Shown here one piece after another: positions 1-7,925 of a DNA stretch of 35,581 nt. Under the pieces are notes generated by a model. That model did no database searches. It worked only from the letters and a program-made list of their open reading frames with translations, and was not told the origin of the DNA. The stretch is from an uncultured Bacteroidales bacterium (GTDB lineage Bacteria; Bacteroidota; Bacteroidia; Bacteroidales; F082), in contig CAJOIH010000016.1 in NCBI GenBank assembly GCA_905234455.1, forward strand, positions 1 through 35,581, in the 5' to 3' direction. The stretch's first letter is position 1, and each line of letters opens with the position of its first letter. The translations under genes were made by a program, and so were the position numbers.

Positions 1-2421
1 GTTGCTGCTCGAGAACACCAGCTTGAAGCGGCTCTCGTAGTCGTTGTTGCGGGCGTTGAAGGTGTAGCTCGGGTTGACCAGCAGGTCGACGTCGGCGCCA
101 GTCATGTTGTCAATCAGGTGGAGGTATTCGGTCTCCAGACCCTTGACGTTGACGGTGATGGTATAGGTGCCATCGGCGGCAGCATCGAATGCCACGGGGA
201 TCACTCCTTCGGCGGCCTCGATGGTAGCGGCGGCATAATTGCCTTCAGCTTGTTGTACATACACGTGCGACACATTGTTATTAATGGTCATCTTACGAAG
301 CGTGTTGCCTTCGCCAATCTGAACGTAGGCACGATCCATGAAGCTCTCGTTGCCGGCCTCAATGCTGATGTAGGCGGGTTCGACAGTGGCTCTGCCTTTG
401 GCACCGCCGGGGTTAAACACGAGGCTTTGACCAGCTTCGGTGGCCGACACGATGAAACCGCGACCGGGTTTGATGGGTGCGTCAGCAATCAAGCTTGAAG
501 TGATCTCATCGCCGTTTTCCACCATATAATAAGAGGTAACGGCGGTTGTGGTCTCGCCTTTTGTGATTTGCATGTCTCCAGTGGTGAGGTTGCGGGTAAA
601 TGGATTACCCATTAGGTTGGCGCCAGGCTGCTGGTTAGCTGTTGAGGCGTAGTTCAGATTCAATGAGAGGTTGGCATTGGTGGCCATAATGCTGCCGGCG
701 AATTCGACGGTTTTACCAGTACGGTTGGCGTAGAGGTAGCCTTGGCCATTCTTTAGATCAAAATTGGATACGCGGTAGTTTCTCCAAGGCAGGTCTTCAG
801 TCATGTCGAGGCTGAAGAGGTCGTAGGTGGCGTTTTCGTTGGTGACGTTTAGAGCTGTATACTCGTCAGTAATGAGACCAGCAGCAGCTGCTGTGATATC
901 AACCGGTGAGGCGATGAAGTGCCAACCTTCGCTGTTGGTAGTCCAGTTGGTGGCGGCTGACACAACGGTTCTTTCTAGGGTGGCGTTCACAGCTGAAGTG
1001 TGAATGAGTTGACCGCCGTCTTCGATGATAAGGTTGGCAGGGTCGTCATTCTCAAGAGTACCGTTAACAGTTAATGTTATTCCATCTGGAATTATAAACT
1101 CTGAAGTAATATCAAAAGTAGTTCCAGTTGGAATAGTAAAATCCTCAGTCAATTCATGATTGTTGTCACCTGGAATTGCACCTGTCAATGTGATATCATC
1201 AATGCGGACATTGCTGCCAGAAGTTGAAGTAAACTTAATTGTGATTGATGTCATACTAGTAGTAACACCTGTAAAGGTTACTGTATACTCTCCTGCTTCC
1301 GAGAATGAATCAGTGCCAGAGATACTGATACCTTCTGTACTTGTCGAAACAGATAAAGCATTGTTATATTTCTTGAATTTAAGTTTCAAATCACCTTGAA
1401 CATTATTTAGAGGTATTTCTGCTTGAAAATATCCATTGCTCTTAGCAACGAGCAATTCCGGTGATGTTCCTCCTGCCATTGCATCATCATAAATCTTTGT
1501 TGTACCATTTCCGTTACCAACGGAGTAGTCGTAAGTACCACCATCGGGTACATCGTCTTTAGAAAAACTGCTAAAATCCTCATTCCACAATGTATAGTTA
1601 AAAGGACTCTCATCGGTAACATTCAGCACATATTCGGCATATGATGATTTATATACACCAGTCTCACCGGCATAAGAAGCTGTAATTGTGGTACTTCCTT
1701 CACCAACAAGTGTAACTACACCATCTTCATCAACAGTAGCGACATCCTCATCGTCCGACGACCAAGTGACGGTAGCACCATCTACAACCGCACCACCAGA
1801 TGTAACTGTTACGGCCGCCGTCAACGTACCCGCTGCTGTTCCAAAGAACTTATTGGTGTTTGTAAGTTCCGAGTCATCTATAGTAACAGTTGTGGCCGCA
1901 CCTGTAGCTTCAACTTTTTTGTAAAGACTCAATGCTCCACCAGTAACAGATGCATAGCATGCAAATCCGTAAGTGCCATTTTTTCTAAGGTATGCGTTAA
2001 CCTCAGCTGCTGTATTCTTTTTATTAACAAAGTCATAAGTATCGGTTCCCGTAATAGTCCACAGTGACATGTCATCTGTTCCTGACTCCAGTAATTGCGC
2101 TTTGCTTTTGACACCAGTGCTAGCTGCATATTTGTTAACATTGGCATTATAAATTGTCCAATAATCCCCACTTGCGGCAATATGCCAAACTATTGTTGCA
2201 GCAGGATTAGAGATTTTGTTATTAGTTATAGTCACATTTGTGATTTGTAAACGGCTTGAAGATACAGTATTATTCATAGCACCGCCAGAATATACAATAA
2301 CGTAGTCACCTTCTGTAATGGTTCCAGAATACAATTCGTATTCATCTGCCCAAACATTCGAGCATCCCACTATGAGGGCGCAGAGCAGGAGCATGAATTT
2401 GAATGTAAAATTTTTTTTCAT
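1..2421 (-). CDS. Secreted multidomain surface protein with Big_2 domain, probable T9SS client (3' end missing)
   Basis: The frame is open from the ATG at 2421 to the left edge (807 codons, no stop), so the gene is truncated by the window. Residues 1-25 form a signal peptide (basic start, hydrophobic core, then NVWADE). The next ~140 residues are a beta-rich module with repeated tryptophans. A bacterial Ig-like Big_2 repeat follows near residues 185-245 (VTWSSDDEDVATVDEDG, then GEGSTTITASY). After it comes a carbohydrate-binding-like beta-sandwich (FSSFSKDDVPDGG ... RIDDITLTG). The last visible residues (YTFNARNNDYESRFKLVF) are the type of segment that directly precedes the T9SS C-terminal sorting domain in Bacteroidota proteins, so the sorting domain is expected just outside. 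The upstream half is clearly AT-richer than the downstream half. A good promoter lies upstream. Secretion is well supported; ligand and activity are unknown. Confidence 0.85.
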   Translation of the reverse strand, partial: MKKNFTFKFMLLLCALIVGCSNVWADEYELYSGTITEGDYVIVYSGGAMNNTVSSSRLQITNVTITNNKISNPAATIVWHIAASGDYWTIYNANVNKYAASTGVKSKAQLLESGTDDMSLWTITGTDTYDFVNKKNTAAEVNAYLRKNGTYGFACYASVTGGALSLYKKVEATGAATTVTIDDSELTNTNKFFGTAAGTLTAAVTVTSGGAVVDGATVTWSSDDEDVATVDEDGVVTLVGEGSTTITASYAGETGVYKSSYAEYVLNVTDESPFNYTLWNEDFSSFSKDDVPDGGTYDYSVGNGNGTTKIYDDAMAGGTSPELLVAKSNGYFQAEIPLNNVQGDLKLKFKKYNNALSVSTSTEGISISGTDSFSEAGEYTVTFTGVTTSMTSITIKFTSTSGSNVRIDDITLTGAIPGDNNHELTEDFTIPTGTTFDITSEFIIPDGITLTVNGTLENDDPANLIIEDGGQLIHTSAVNATLERTVVSAATNWTTNSEGWHFIASPVDITAAAAGLITDEYTALNVTNENATYDLFSLDMTEDLPWRNYRVSNFDLKNGQGYLYANRTGKTVEFAGSIMATNANLSLNLNYASTANQQPGANLMGNPFTRNLTTGDMQITKGETTTAVTSYYMVENGDEITSSLIADAPIKPGRGFIVSATEAGQSLVFNPGGAKGRATVEPAYISIEAGNESFMDRAYVQIGEGNTLRKMTINNNVSHVYVQQAEGNYAAATIEAAEGVIPVAFDAAADGTYTITVNVKGLETEYLHLIDNMTGADVDLLVNPSYTFNARNNDYESRFKLVFSSSN

Positions 2422-2483
2422 TTTGTTTAAGTTGTTTAATTTCAGTGATTTATAATTTTATGTTTCGTTTTTTCAAGCGGGTG

Positions 2484-2515
2484 CAAAATTAGTAAAAAGA
2501 AACGTTCTTTCCAAA
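2484..2515 (-). promoter_or_regulatory. Bacteroidota-type promoter of the secreted Big_2 protein
   Basis: On the minus strand a TTTG box (2512-2515) is followed after exactly 20 bases by TAATTTTG (2484-2491), a full match to the TTTG-N19/21-TAnnTTTG consensus. Transcription should begin near 2477, giving a leader of roughly 55 bases before the ATG at 2421. No Shine-Dalgarno is seen; the bases before the ATG are A-rich, as is usual in this phylum. Confidence 0.75.
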
Positions 2516-2553
2516 CAAATTATCAACAACCTTTCAACAAATAGAAATAAATC

Positions 2554-2573
2554 ATATATATATATATATATAT
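2554..2573. repeat. (AT)10 dinucleotide microsatellite between divergent promoters
   Basis: Ten perfect AT units lie between the minus-strand promoter (2484-2515) and the plus-strand promoter (2595-2625). The tract ends about 21 bases upstream of the plus -33 position. Slippage here would alter upstream spacing of both promoters but not the core boxes. Confidence 0.9.
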
Positions 2574-2594
2574 GGCACACGGTAGCTGAAGTGA

Positions 2595-2625
2595 TTAGTT
2601 ATTTAGTAAATTTTTGCTATATTTG
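2595..2625 (+). promoter_or_regulatory. Probable promoter of the 45-aa ORF / hsdS-like pair
   Basis: TATATTTG (2618-2625) matches TAnnTTTG. A weak TTAG (2595-2598) stands 19 bases upstream in place of TTTG. The expected start point near 2632 leaves about 20 bases before the GTG at 2652, which supports that small ORF as the first gene of the transcript. Confidence 0.5.
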
Positions 2626-2651
2626 CGGGCTGATTATAAACCGTTTCCCCA

Positions 2652-2789
2652 GTGGCAACACATCCTCGTCATCGACCCATCGACATAGCTAGCGTAGAAG
2701 CTGAGCTGGAGCGCCTTATGGCCGAAGAAGAGGTGCTCAAAAAAGAAGTCGCCCAAATGGTCGAAGCGCTCAAAAAAGAACGCCCATGA
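2652..2789 (+). CDS. Small coiled-coil protein (45 aa) coupled to the hsdS-like gene
   Basis: I do not recognise this protein. It reads from a GTG (stop at 2637 upstream in frame) to a TGA that overlaps the next ATG (ATGA, 2786-2789). After a short basic N-terminus (ATHPRHRP) the rest is a highly charged helix with heptad-spaced V/L/M residues (VEAELERLMAEEEVLKKEV), predicting a coiled coil. Its position just after a promoter box and its 4-base overlap suggest translational coupling to the specificity subunit. It could help that half-size HsdS-like protein dimerise, or be a remnant of a longer gene such as the end of an hsdM. The GTG start is a judgement; no ATG is available before the coil. 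Confidence 0.45.
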   Translation: MATHPRHRPIDIASVEAELERLMAEEEVLKKEVAQMVEALKKERP

Positions 2790-3496
2790 AACGGAAATTG
2801 CCACTGACCGAAGCCGCCTCGGTGCGATATGGGACCCATCTGGACCCCCTGTTGATAACTTCTTCCAAACCAGATCACGCCAACCCACAAACTGGCGCCC
2901 AACCCATCGCCACAACCCAAGCCTCCGCTGCCAAAGCTACCCAAAACAACATCCCCGTCGTCCGCGTGGGCGACGTCACTGCAGGCCGCGCCAGCGCCCG
3001 CTACATTGGCCCCGTGCCCTCACCACCCTTGAAATTCCTGGCCAAACGGGGCGACATCGTCGTCAGCATGAGCGGCCAGTTCAACGTCAACCGCTGGGCC
3101 GACAACGACGCACTGCTCGACCAACGGGTCATGCGCGTCCGCGGCCTGCGCAACAGCACCTCCACCGACTACCTCTTCCATTACCTCGTGCCCGTATTGA
3201 AAGCCATCGAACAACAGACCGTCGGCCACCGCACCAAAAACCTCTCAGCCAAACAAGTCAAACAAATCACCGTCGACCTCCCCGCCTTCAACCAACAAAA
3301 ACGCATCGCCGCCATCCTCGATGCCTTCAAGGCTGCCGTCGACAACTACCGCCGCCAAACGGAACTGCGCCGCCTTCAACTCGAATACTATCGCAACGGC
3401 GCCGACACCTTTAATAAGTATATCGCCAACCTCGACCGCCAAGCCACCCTCCGCCAACAGCAATACGAATACTACCGCGACCTGCTGCTCAAATAA
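2786..3496 (+). CDS. Half-size type I restriction-modification specificity subunit (HsdS-like), orphan
   Basis: The 236-residue product resembles one half of a type I specificity subunit (Methylase_S family), which in such systems directs the methylase/nuclease complex to its DNA sequence. Residues ~50-175 read as one target-recognition domain (VVRVGDV, then GDIVVSMSG, ending NLSAKQVKQITVDLP). The conserved helix follows: QQKRIAAILDAFKAAVDNYR. The C-terminal coil contains the EYYR motif twice (RLQLEYYRN and QQQYEYYRDLLL), an internal duplication. Usual HsdS proteins are ~400 residues with two recognition domains; here there is one, and no hsdM, hsdR or recombinase is in the window. It overlaps the upstream 45-aa ORF by ATGA. 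It may act as a dimer with an M subunit encoded elsewhere, be a silent cassette, or be a relic. Confidence 0.75.
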   Translation: MKRKLPLTEAASVRYGTHLDPLLITSSKPDHANPQTGAQPIATTQASAAKATQNNIPVVRVGDVTAGRASARYIGPVPSPPLKFLAKRGDIVVSMSGQFNVNRWADNDALLDQRVMRVRGLRNSTSTDYLFHYLVPVLKAIEQQTVGHRTKNLSAKQVKQITVDLPAFNQQKRIAAILDAFKAAVDNYRRQTELRRLQLEYYRNGADTFNKYIANLDRQATLRQQQYEYYRDLLLK

Positions 3497-3528
3497 ACTA
3501 TTGTATCTCGTGGCATTGGCCACCCGCG

Positions 3529-3921
3529 TCACGACCGTAACCTTTCACACCGGTCAATGATGTCGTTGGTGATGCGGAATCCTTCGTCGCACGACGATTT
3601 CACTAGAATGCCGTCATACCCCATGTCGAGGTGCAGGACTTGGTAGCTGTTGTTCAGAAAAGTCAATAGCTTGCGGTCCCGCTTCCTCACTGCCTCACGG
3701 TAAGCATCGATGTCGATACGGGTACGACGGTCTTTCCTCACCTGGAAGACCGAGTCGAGGGCGAGCATGACGGCGTGCCACAAGCAATGTCCAGCAAGGC
3801 GCACGTACTTTTTGTCGTCATAACTGCGCGTGTCAGGGTCGTAAGTCTCGTTGTTCTTTATAATACCGTGGGCGTTCTCCACATAACGACGGGCCTCTTC
3901 AATCAAATCTTTCCTTTCCAT
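3529..3921 (-). CDS. DUF5618-like small helical protein
   Basis: A 130-residue, mostly helical soluble protein that resembles the DUF5618 family of Bacteroidota; recognised from the pattern ARRYVENA ... DDKKYVRLAGHCLWHAVMLALDSVF ... LLTFLNNSYQVLHLDMGYDG. Function is unknown; the length and helical pattern recall HEPN-like proteins, which is inference only. The ATG at 3921 is chosen over a TTG at 3942 because that TTG lies inside the promoter's -7 box, so it cannot be in the transcript. It is convergent with the hsdS-like gene, 32 bases apart, with no terminator visible between them. Confidence 0.7.
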   Translation of the reverse strand: MERKDLIEEARRYVENAHGIIKNNETYDPDTRSYDDKKYVRLAGHCLWHAVMLALDSVFQVRKDRRTRIDIDAYREAVRKRDRKLLTFLNNSYQVLHLDMGYDGILVKSSCDEGFRITNDIIDRCERLRS

Positions 3922-3939
3922 GGTGACTCGAATTTGCTG

Positions 3940-3971
3940 CAAAAATACAATAATAAAGACATTTTGTCAAG
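3940..3971 (-). promoter_or_regulatory. Promoter of the DUF5618-like gene
   Basis: On the minus strand CTTG (3968-3971, one mismatch to TTTG and also the start of a TTGACA) is followed after 20 bases by TATTTTTG (3940-3947). The predicted start point is ~10-15 bases upstream of the ATG at 3921, so the leader is very short and the alternative TTG start is excluded. Confidence 0.65.
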
Positions 3972-4070
3972 AGTTTTCAATATAAATCTTTTATTCGATT
4001 TGAAAATCTTCAAATGACATATCTTATTAATAGAATTCAACAACCAGCGACCCGAATCATTATCCCCATG

Positions 4071-4108
4071 CAAAAAATCAAAGAGCCAACCTCTTCGGCT
4101 GGCTCTTT
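4071..4108 (-). terminator. Rho-independent terminator of the asd-ribF-C69 operon
   Basis: The arms AAAGAGCCA (4080-4088) and TGGCTCTTT (4100-4108) form a 9-bp stem, extended by an inner CC/GG pair. On the minus strand the stem is followed by GATTTTTTG. It lies about 40 bases after the stop of the dipeptidase gene. Confidence 0.8.
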
Positions 4109-4148
4109 GGTTCGAAAAACGGTTGCTTTAACAACCCCTTTCTTCTTC

Positions 4149-5891
4149 TCAATACGCTTTATACTTATCCCCGGTCTTCTCAATCAACACCCGGTAGTAC
4201 TCTTCGCTGTACTTCGGATGCTCGCTCTTTATGGGGGTGTACTTGCTGCCGGGCTTCAAAGGCTGCGCCGTGTTCAGGTTGCCGTCCACGTACTTCATGA
4301 AAAGCTCGTGGTAGAAACGCTTCCATAAGGCCGTCATGTCACTGGCCGCCCCGCACGAGAACTTGGTGAGCTCCAGCACCTGGCCGTCATAACCCTTGAT
4401 GGTGGCCGCACGCTTGTCCGTCGCGGGAATCACGTTCTCAACCCACTTCACCTCCATCTCACGCTGCATCTTGCGGATCTCGGGATGGATGTAATTGTAC
4501 TTGGTGTAAGCCCAGTTGCTCATTTGGTTGAACGTCCAGAAAGCGGAGGTCTCCGACCACTCACTCATCGAGCCGTTGCCCTCACGGAAACACTCGGGAA
4601 TCTCAGTCATGCAAGTGTACATCGGGCAGTAGACGCAGTTGTCGGTGTCGTCGACACCAAACCAAATGATGCCGCCAATGGGACGCTCCAAATAACCGCG
4701 ACTCTGGGCCACAAAGCTGAAACCGGTCTGCTGGGTGGCCGTGGTGCGCTCGTGCACATAGGTCACTCCGTCAACCTCCCAGTCCATCGGACGCCAACGG
4801 TAAGGGCAGTGGAAGGGACCGGCACCCACGTCTTGCGACATGTCGAGCTCAGTGCCCTCCAAATGGTCACGCATGAAGTCCATCATGTCGAGCACACTGA
4901 CCTTCCTGTTGGGCTCCACCCACAAAGGCATGCGGTTGGAGGGGAAGTTGGCCGGAGTCTGGCACATGCCGGCGGTGTAAGGCTGGGCACGCTGGATGTC
5001 GCGTCCCGTGGCATAGCCCCAATAGTCCTTCATGTTGTCGGTCACCTTGTTGAACATGGCCCACACGCGAAGGTCGCAGAAACGGGCGCCATCAAAAGTG
5101 ACAGGGTTGTAAACGTCTGAGAACGAGAACTGTGCATCGGGACCGTCATAGAGCTTCATCTCCTTGGCAAAGCTGATCACATCGTCGGCATACACGCAGT
5201 CGATCTTCGGGTCCTTCAAAAGCTTGTCGATGTTCTTGTAGGTGACACTGGTCTTGCACTTGCGCGAAGCTAACGGGAACGTGGTGATGCGGGCCTGGTT
5301 GGCATGACCGCTCACAAATCCGTCAGGGATGCGACGGGCTACCCATACCGCGCCTTTGCGGTCGGGACCCTTGCCGATCATCTCCAGGATCCAGCACTCC
5401 TCGGTGTCGCAGATGCTGAACGACTCACCCTCGCTCACATAACCGTAGTTGTAAACGAGCTCGCCCATCCATTTGATGGCTTCACGGGCCGTCTTCGAAC
5501 GCTGCAGGGCGATGTAAATCAAGCTGCCATAGTCGATGATGCCCTGCCCGTTGTACAAAGCCTCAATGCCGCCATAGGTGGTCTCGCCAATGGCCACCTG
5601 CCACTCGTTCATGTTGCCTACGACATTGTAGGTGTGGGCCACCTCGGGAATCTGGCCGAGATAGGCACCCCCGTCCCAGTCGTAAACATCGCGCATCTCA
5701 CCAGGAGCATGGTCAGCGGCAGGGTAGTGGTAAAGCTCGCCGTAAAGCACATGGCTGTCGGCAGCATACGAAATCATGCAACTGCCATCGGCCGAAGCGC
5801 CTTTGGTAATCAGGAAATTGGTGCAGGCATTGGCTTCGCCCCAGGCAAACACAAGCGCCAACGCCATCATCGCAGTAATCAGTCTTTTCAT
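4149..5891 (-). CDS. Secreted dipeptidase, peptidase family C69 (PepD-like)
   Basis: A 580-residue N-terminal-nucleophile hydrolase that would cleave dipeptides in the periplasm or outside the cell. Residues 1-22 are a signal peptide ending EANA, and Cys23 follows at once (ACTNFLITKGAS). In family C69 this cysteine becomes the N-terminal nucleophile, so removal of the leader both exports and activates the enzyme. Other family signatures visible are SYAADSH, NEWQVAIGETT and the ~530-residue mature length. It is the last gene of a minus-strand operon, starting 8 bases after the ribF stop, and is followed by a terminator. It fits peptide and amino-acid nutrition, a common Bacteroidales trait. 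Family assignment is firm; substrate range is unknown. Confidence 0.9.
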   Translation of the reverse strand: MKRLITAMMALALVFAWGEANACTNFLITKGASADGSCMISYAADSHVLYGELYHYPAADHAPGEMRDVYDWDGGAYLGQIPEVAHTYNVVGNMNEWQVAIGETTYGGIEALYNGQGIIDYGSLIYIALQRSKTAREAIKWMGELVYNYGYVSEGESFSICDTEECWILEMIGKGPDRKGAVWVARRIPDGFVSGHANQARITTFPLASRKCKTSVTYKNIDKLLKDPKIDCVYADDVISFAKEMKLYDGPDAQFSFSDVYNPVTFDGARFCDLRVWAMFNKVTDNMKDYWGYATGRDIQRAQPYTAGMCQTPANFPSNRMPLWVEPNRKVSVLDMMDFMRDHLEGTELDMSQDVGAGPFHCPYRWRPMDWEVDGVTYVHERTTATQQTGFSFVAQSRGYLERPIGGIIWFGVDDTDNCVYCPMYTCMTEIPECFREGNGSMSEWSETSAFWTFNQMSNWAYTKYNYIHPEIRKMQREMEVKWVENVIPATDKRAATIKGYDGQVLELTKFSCGAASDMTALWKRFYHELFMKYVDGNLNTAQPLKPGSKYTPIKSEHPKYSEEYYRVLIEKTGDKYKAY

Positions 5892-5899
5892 GGTTGTTT

Positions 5900-6841
5900 T
5901 TATTTTGATGATAATATTATTTTTGCTTTTTCTCTATCTTGCTGCAGCTGTGCCTTCAGCGCCTCCAAGCCGCTGAACTTCTCCTCGTCGCGGATGCGGT
6001 CGATGAACCATACCTTCAAGGTCTTCCCGTACAAATCCCCCTCAAAATCAAAGATGTTCACCTCGATGATGAAATCGCCTGCGGCACGGTCGCCGATGGT
6101 CGGCCGGAACCCCGTGTTGGCCATGGCGTTGTATACCTTCCCGTCAATGTCTGTCTGGCAGGCATACACCCCGGGGTTGTTGATCATCAGGTACTCGTCG
6201 GGAATGTCGAGGTTGGCAGTGGGGAAACCTAAGGTGCGCCCGATCTGGTTGCCCAGCACCACGGTGCCGGTGACGGAGTAGGGGTATCCCAGCAACTCGT
6301 TGGCAGCCTTCACGTTGCCGGCCCACAGGAAGTTGCGGATCTTGGTGGAACTTACCGCCACCTGGTGGATGTACTGGGCCTCGACTTGCACCGTCCGGAA
6401 TCCATACTGCTGGCTGAGGCTGCTGAGCATCTCAAAGTCGCCCATCCGGTTCTTCCCGAAATGATGGTCGTAACCCACCACGATGACAGCGGGATGCAAC
6501 CGATCGATGATGTAACTCTTGATGAACTCGTCCGACGGGGTGCCGGCAAACTCCTTGGTGAACGGGATGATGACAACATTGTCGATGCCATATTCCTCGA
6601 ATTTCTGGAGCTTCTCCTCCTGCGAACAGATGAAACGCAGCTGCTCCGTGCCGATGGAGAGCACCTGGCGGGGATGGGGGTGGAAAGTCACCACCACGGT
6701 CTCGCCTCCGACCTCCTGGGCCAAACGGCGCATCTCCTTGAAAATGGCCTGATGGCCGAGATGTACACCGTCGAAAGTGCCTATCGTGACTACGGCATTC
6801 TTGATGCCACGGGCTTGTATGCTGTTGTTGATGATTCTCAT
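5900..6841 (-). CDS. ribF: Bifunctional riboflavin kinase / FAD synthetase
   Basis: Converts riboflavin to FMN and FMN to FAD, using ATP, in the cytoplasm. The 313 residues have the standard two-domain layout. The N-terminal FMN adenylyltransferase domain carries GTFDGVHLGH (21-30, the HxGH nucleotide-binding motif) and SSTKIR (164-169). The C-terminal riboflavin kinase domain carries GRTLGFPTANL (201-211). The start codon overlaps the asd stop (ATGA, 6838-6841), so the two are translationally coupled. The acyl-CoA dehydrogenase elsewhere in the window is an FAD enzyme, but no direct link is implied. Confidence 0.95.
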   Translation of the reverse strand: MRIINNSIQARGIKNAVVTIGTFDGVHLGHQAIFKEMRRLAQEVGGETVVVTFHPHPRQVLSIGTEQLRFICSQEEKLQKFEEYGIDNVVIIPFTKEFAGTPSDEFIKSYIIDRLHPAVIVVGYDHHFGKNRMGDFEMLSSLSQQYGFRTVQVEAQYIHQVAVSSTKIRNFLWAGNVKAANELLGYPYSVTGTVVLGNQIGRTLGFPTANLDIPDEYLMINNPGVYACQTDIDGKVYNAMANTGFRPTIGDRAAGDFIIEVNIFDFEGDLYGKTLKVWFIDRIRDEEKFSGLEALKAQLQQDREKAKIILSSK

Positions 6842-7833
6842 AAAATGTGGTCGATGACGTATTTGGCAATCTGCACGGCGTTGGTGGCCGCCCCCTTGCG
6901 GATGTTGTCGCTCACCACCCAGAGGTTCAGGCCGTTGGCCACGCTGTAATCCCTGCGGATGCGGCCCACAAAGACCTCGTCCTTGTCATAAGAGGTGATG
7001 GCCATGGGGTAGAGGTTGTGCGTGGGATCGTCCTGCACCACCACACCGGGCTGGCTCTCAAGCAACCGACGCACCTCGTTCAACTCGAAGGGCTTGTTGA
7101 ACTCCACATTCACCGCCTCGGAATGCCCTCCCGTCACAGGGACACGGCACACCGTCGCCGTCACGGCAATCTGCGGCGCCCTCAAAATCTTCCTGGTCTC
7201 GTTCACCAACTTCTCCTCCTCAGTGGTATACCCGTTCTCGCAAAAATCACCGCCGTGCGGCAGCACGTTCCTGTAAATCTGATGCGGATACGCATCGGGA
7301 AGCGAGGAACACTCCGTTCTGCCTTCCTCTCGGTCCAACTGCCCAATCCCCTTCACTCCACTGCCACTCACACTCTGATAGGTGGCGATCACCAGCCTTT
7401 TGACATCAAATGCTTTATGCAATGGATTCAAAGCCAGCACCATCTGAATGGTGGAGCAGTTGGGGTTGGCAATGATGTGCGTGTCCTTGGTAATAGTGTC
7501 GGCGTTGATCTCAGGTACCACCAACGGCACCTCGGGAAACATCCTCCATGCAGAGCTGTTGTCGATGACATAACTGCCCTTGGCGGCAAACAAGGGGGCA
7601 TACTGCTTCGAAGCCGAAGCCCCCGCCGAAAAGATGGCGATGTCAGGCCGGGCCTCAATGGCATCCTCCACACGGATCACCCGATGGCCCCGCCCCTGGA
7701 AAACGATCTCCTTGCCTACCGATTTCTCGGAAGCAGCCACGATCAGTTCATCCATCTTAATCTTTTGTTCGTCAAGAACTTGCAACATCTTTGAGCCAAC
7801 CAGTCCAGTGGCACCAACAACCGCTATTTTCAT
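6838..7833 (-). CDS. asd: Aspartate-semialdehyde dehydrogenase
   Basis: Reduces aspartyl phosphate to aspartate semialdehyde with NADPH, at the branch point for lysine/diaminopimelate, methionine and threonine. The 331-residue protein shows the Rossmann motif GATGLVG (7-13), the catalytic cysteine in NPNCSTI (C126), SAWR (R97) and the active-site histidine in GGHSEAV (H237). The ATG at 7833 is preferred because it begins MKIAVVGATG, as the family does; a longer frame to 7896 adds a lysine/isoleucine-rich tail that is really the intergenic region. First gene of the asd-ribF-dipeptidase operon. Its promoter is unclear: a TTTG at 7863-7866 on the minus strand lies in a poor match to the -7 box. 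Confidence 0.95.
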   Translation of the reverse strand: MKIAVVGATGLVGSKMLQVLDEQKIKMDELIVAASEKSVGKEIVFQGRGHRVIRVEDAIEARPDIAIFSAGASASKQYAPLFAAKGSYVIDNSSAWRMFPEVPLVVPEINADTITKDTHIIANPNCSTIQMVLALNPLHKAFDVKRLVIATYQSVSGSGVKGIGQLDREEGRTECSSLPDAYPHQIYRNVLPHGGDFCENGYTTEEEKLVNETRKILRAPQIAVTATVCRVPVTGGHSEAVNVEFNKPFELNEVRRLLESQPGVVVQDDPTHNLYPMAITSYDKDEVFVGRIRRDYSVANGLNLWVVSDNIRKGAATNAVQIAKYVIDHIL

Positions 7834-7883
7834 AATTATTATAAAATCTTCTATTAATATATCAAAATGTGTTCTTTTATTCG

Positions 7884-7891
7884 TATCTTTG
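7884..7891 (+). promoter_or_regulatory. -7 box for the lamin-tail-domain protein gene
   Basis: TATCTTTG followed by C matches the TAnnTTTG(C) box. It stands 35 bases before the ATG at 7926. No convincing TTTG occurs about 20 bases upstream. Confidence 0.5.
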
Positions 7892-7925
7892 CACAATCCA
7901 ACCCAAATGCAAAAATAATAATAAT

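Noticed and set aside
118-498. Plus-strand ORF (126 aa) opposite the secreted protein
   Set aside because: It is antisense to a clear signal-peptide/Big_2 frame, with low-complexity G/V-rich composition and no promoter box.
3922-3942. TTG start for the DUF5618-like gene
   Set aside because: The TTG lies in the -7 box TATTTTTG, so it is upstream of the likely transcription start.
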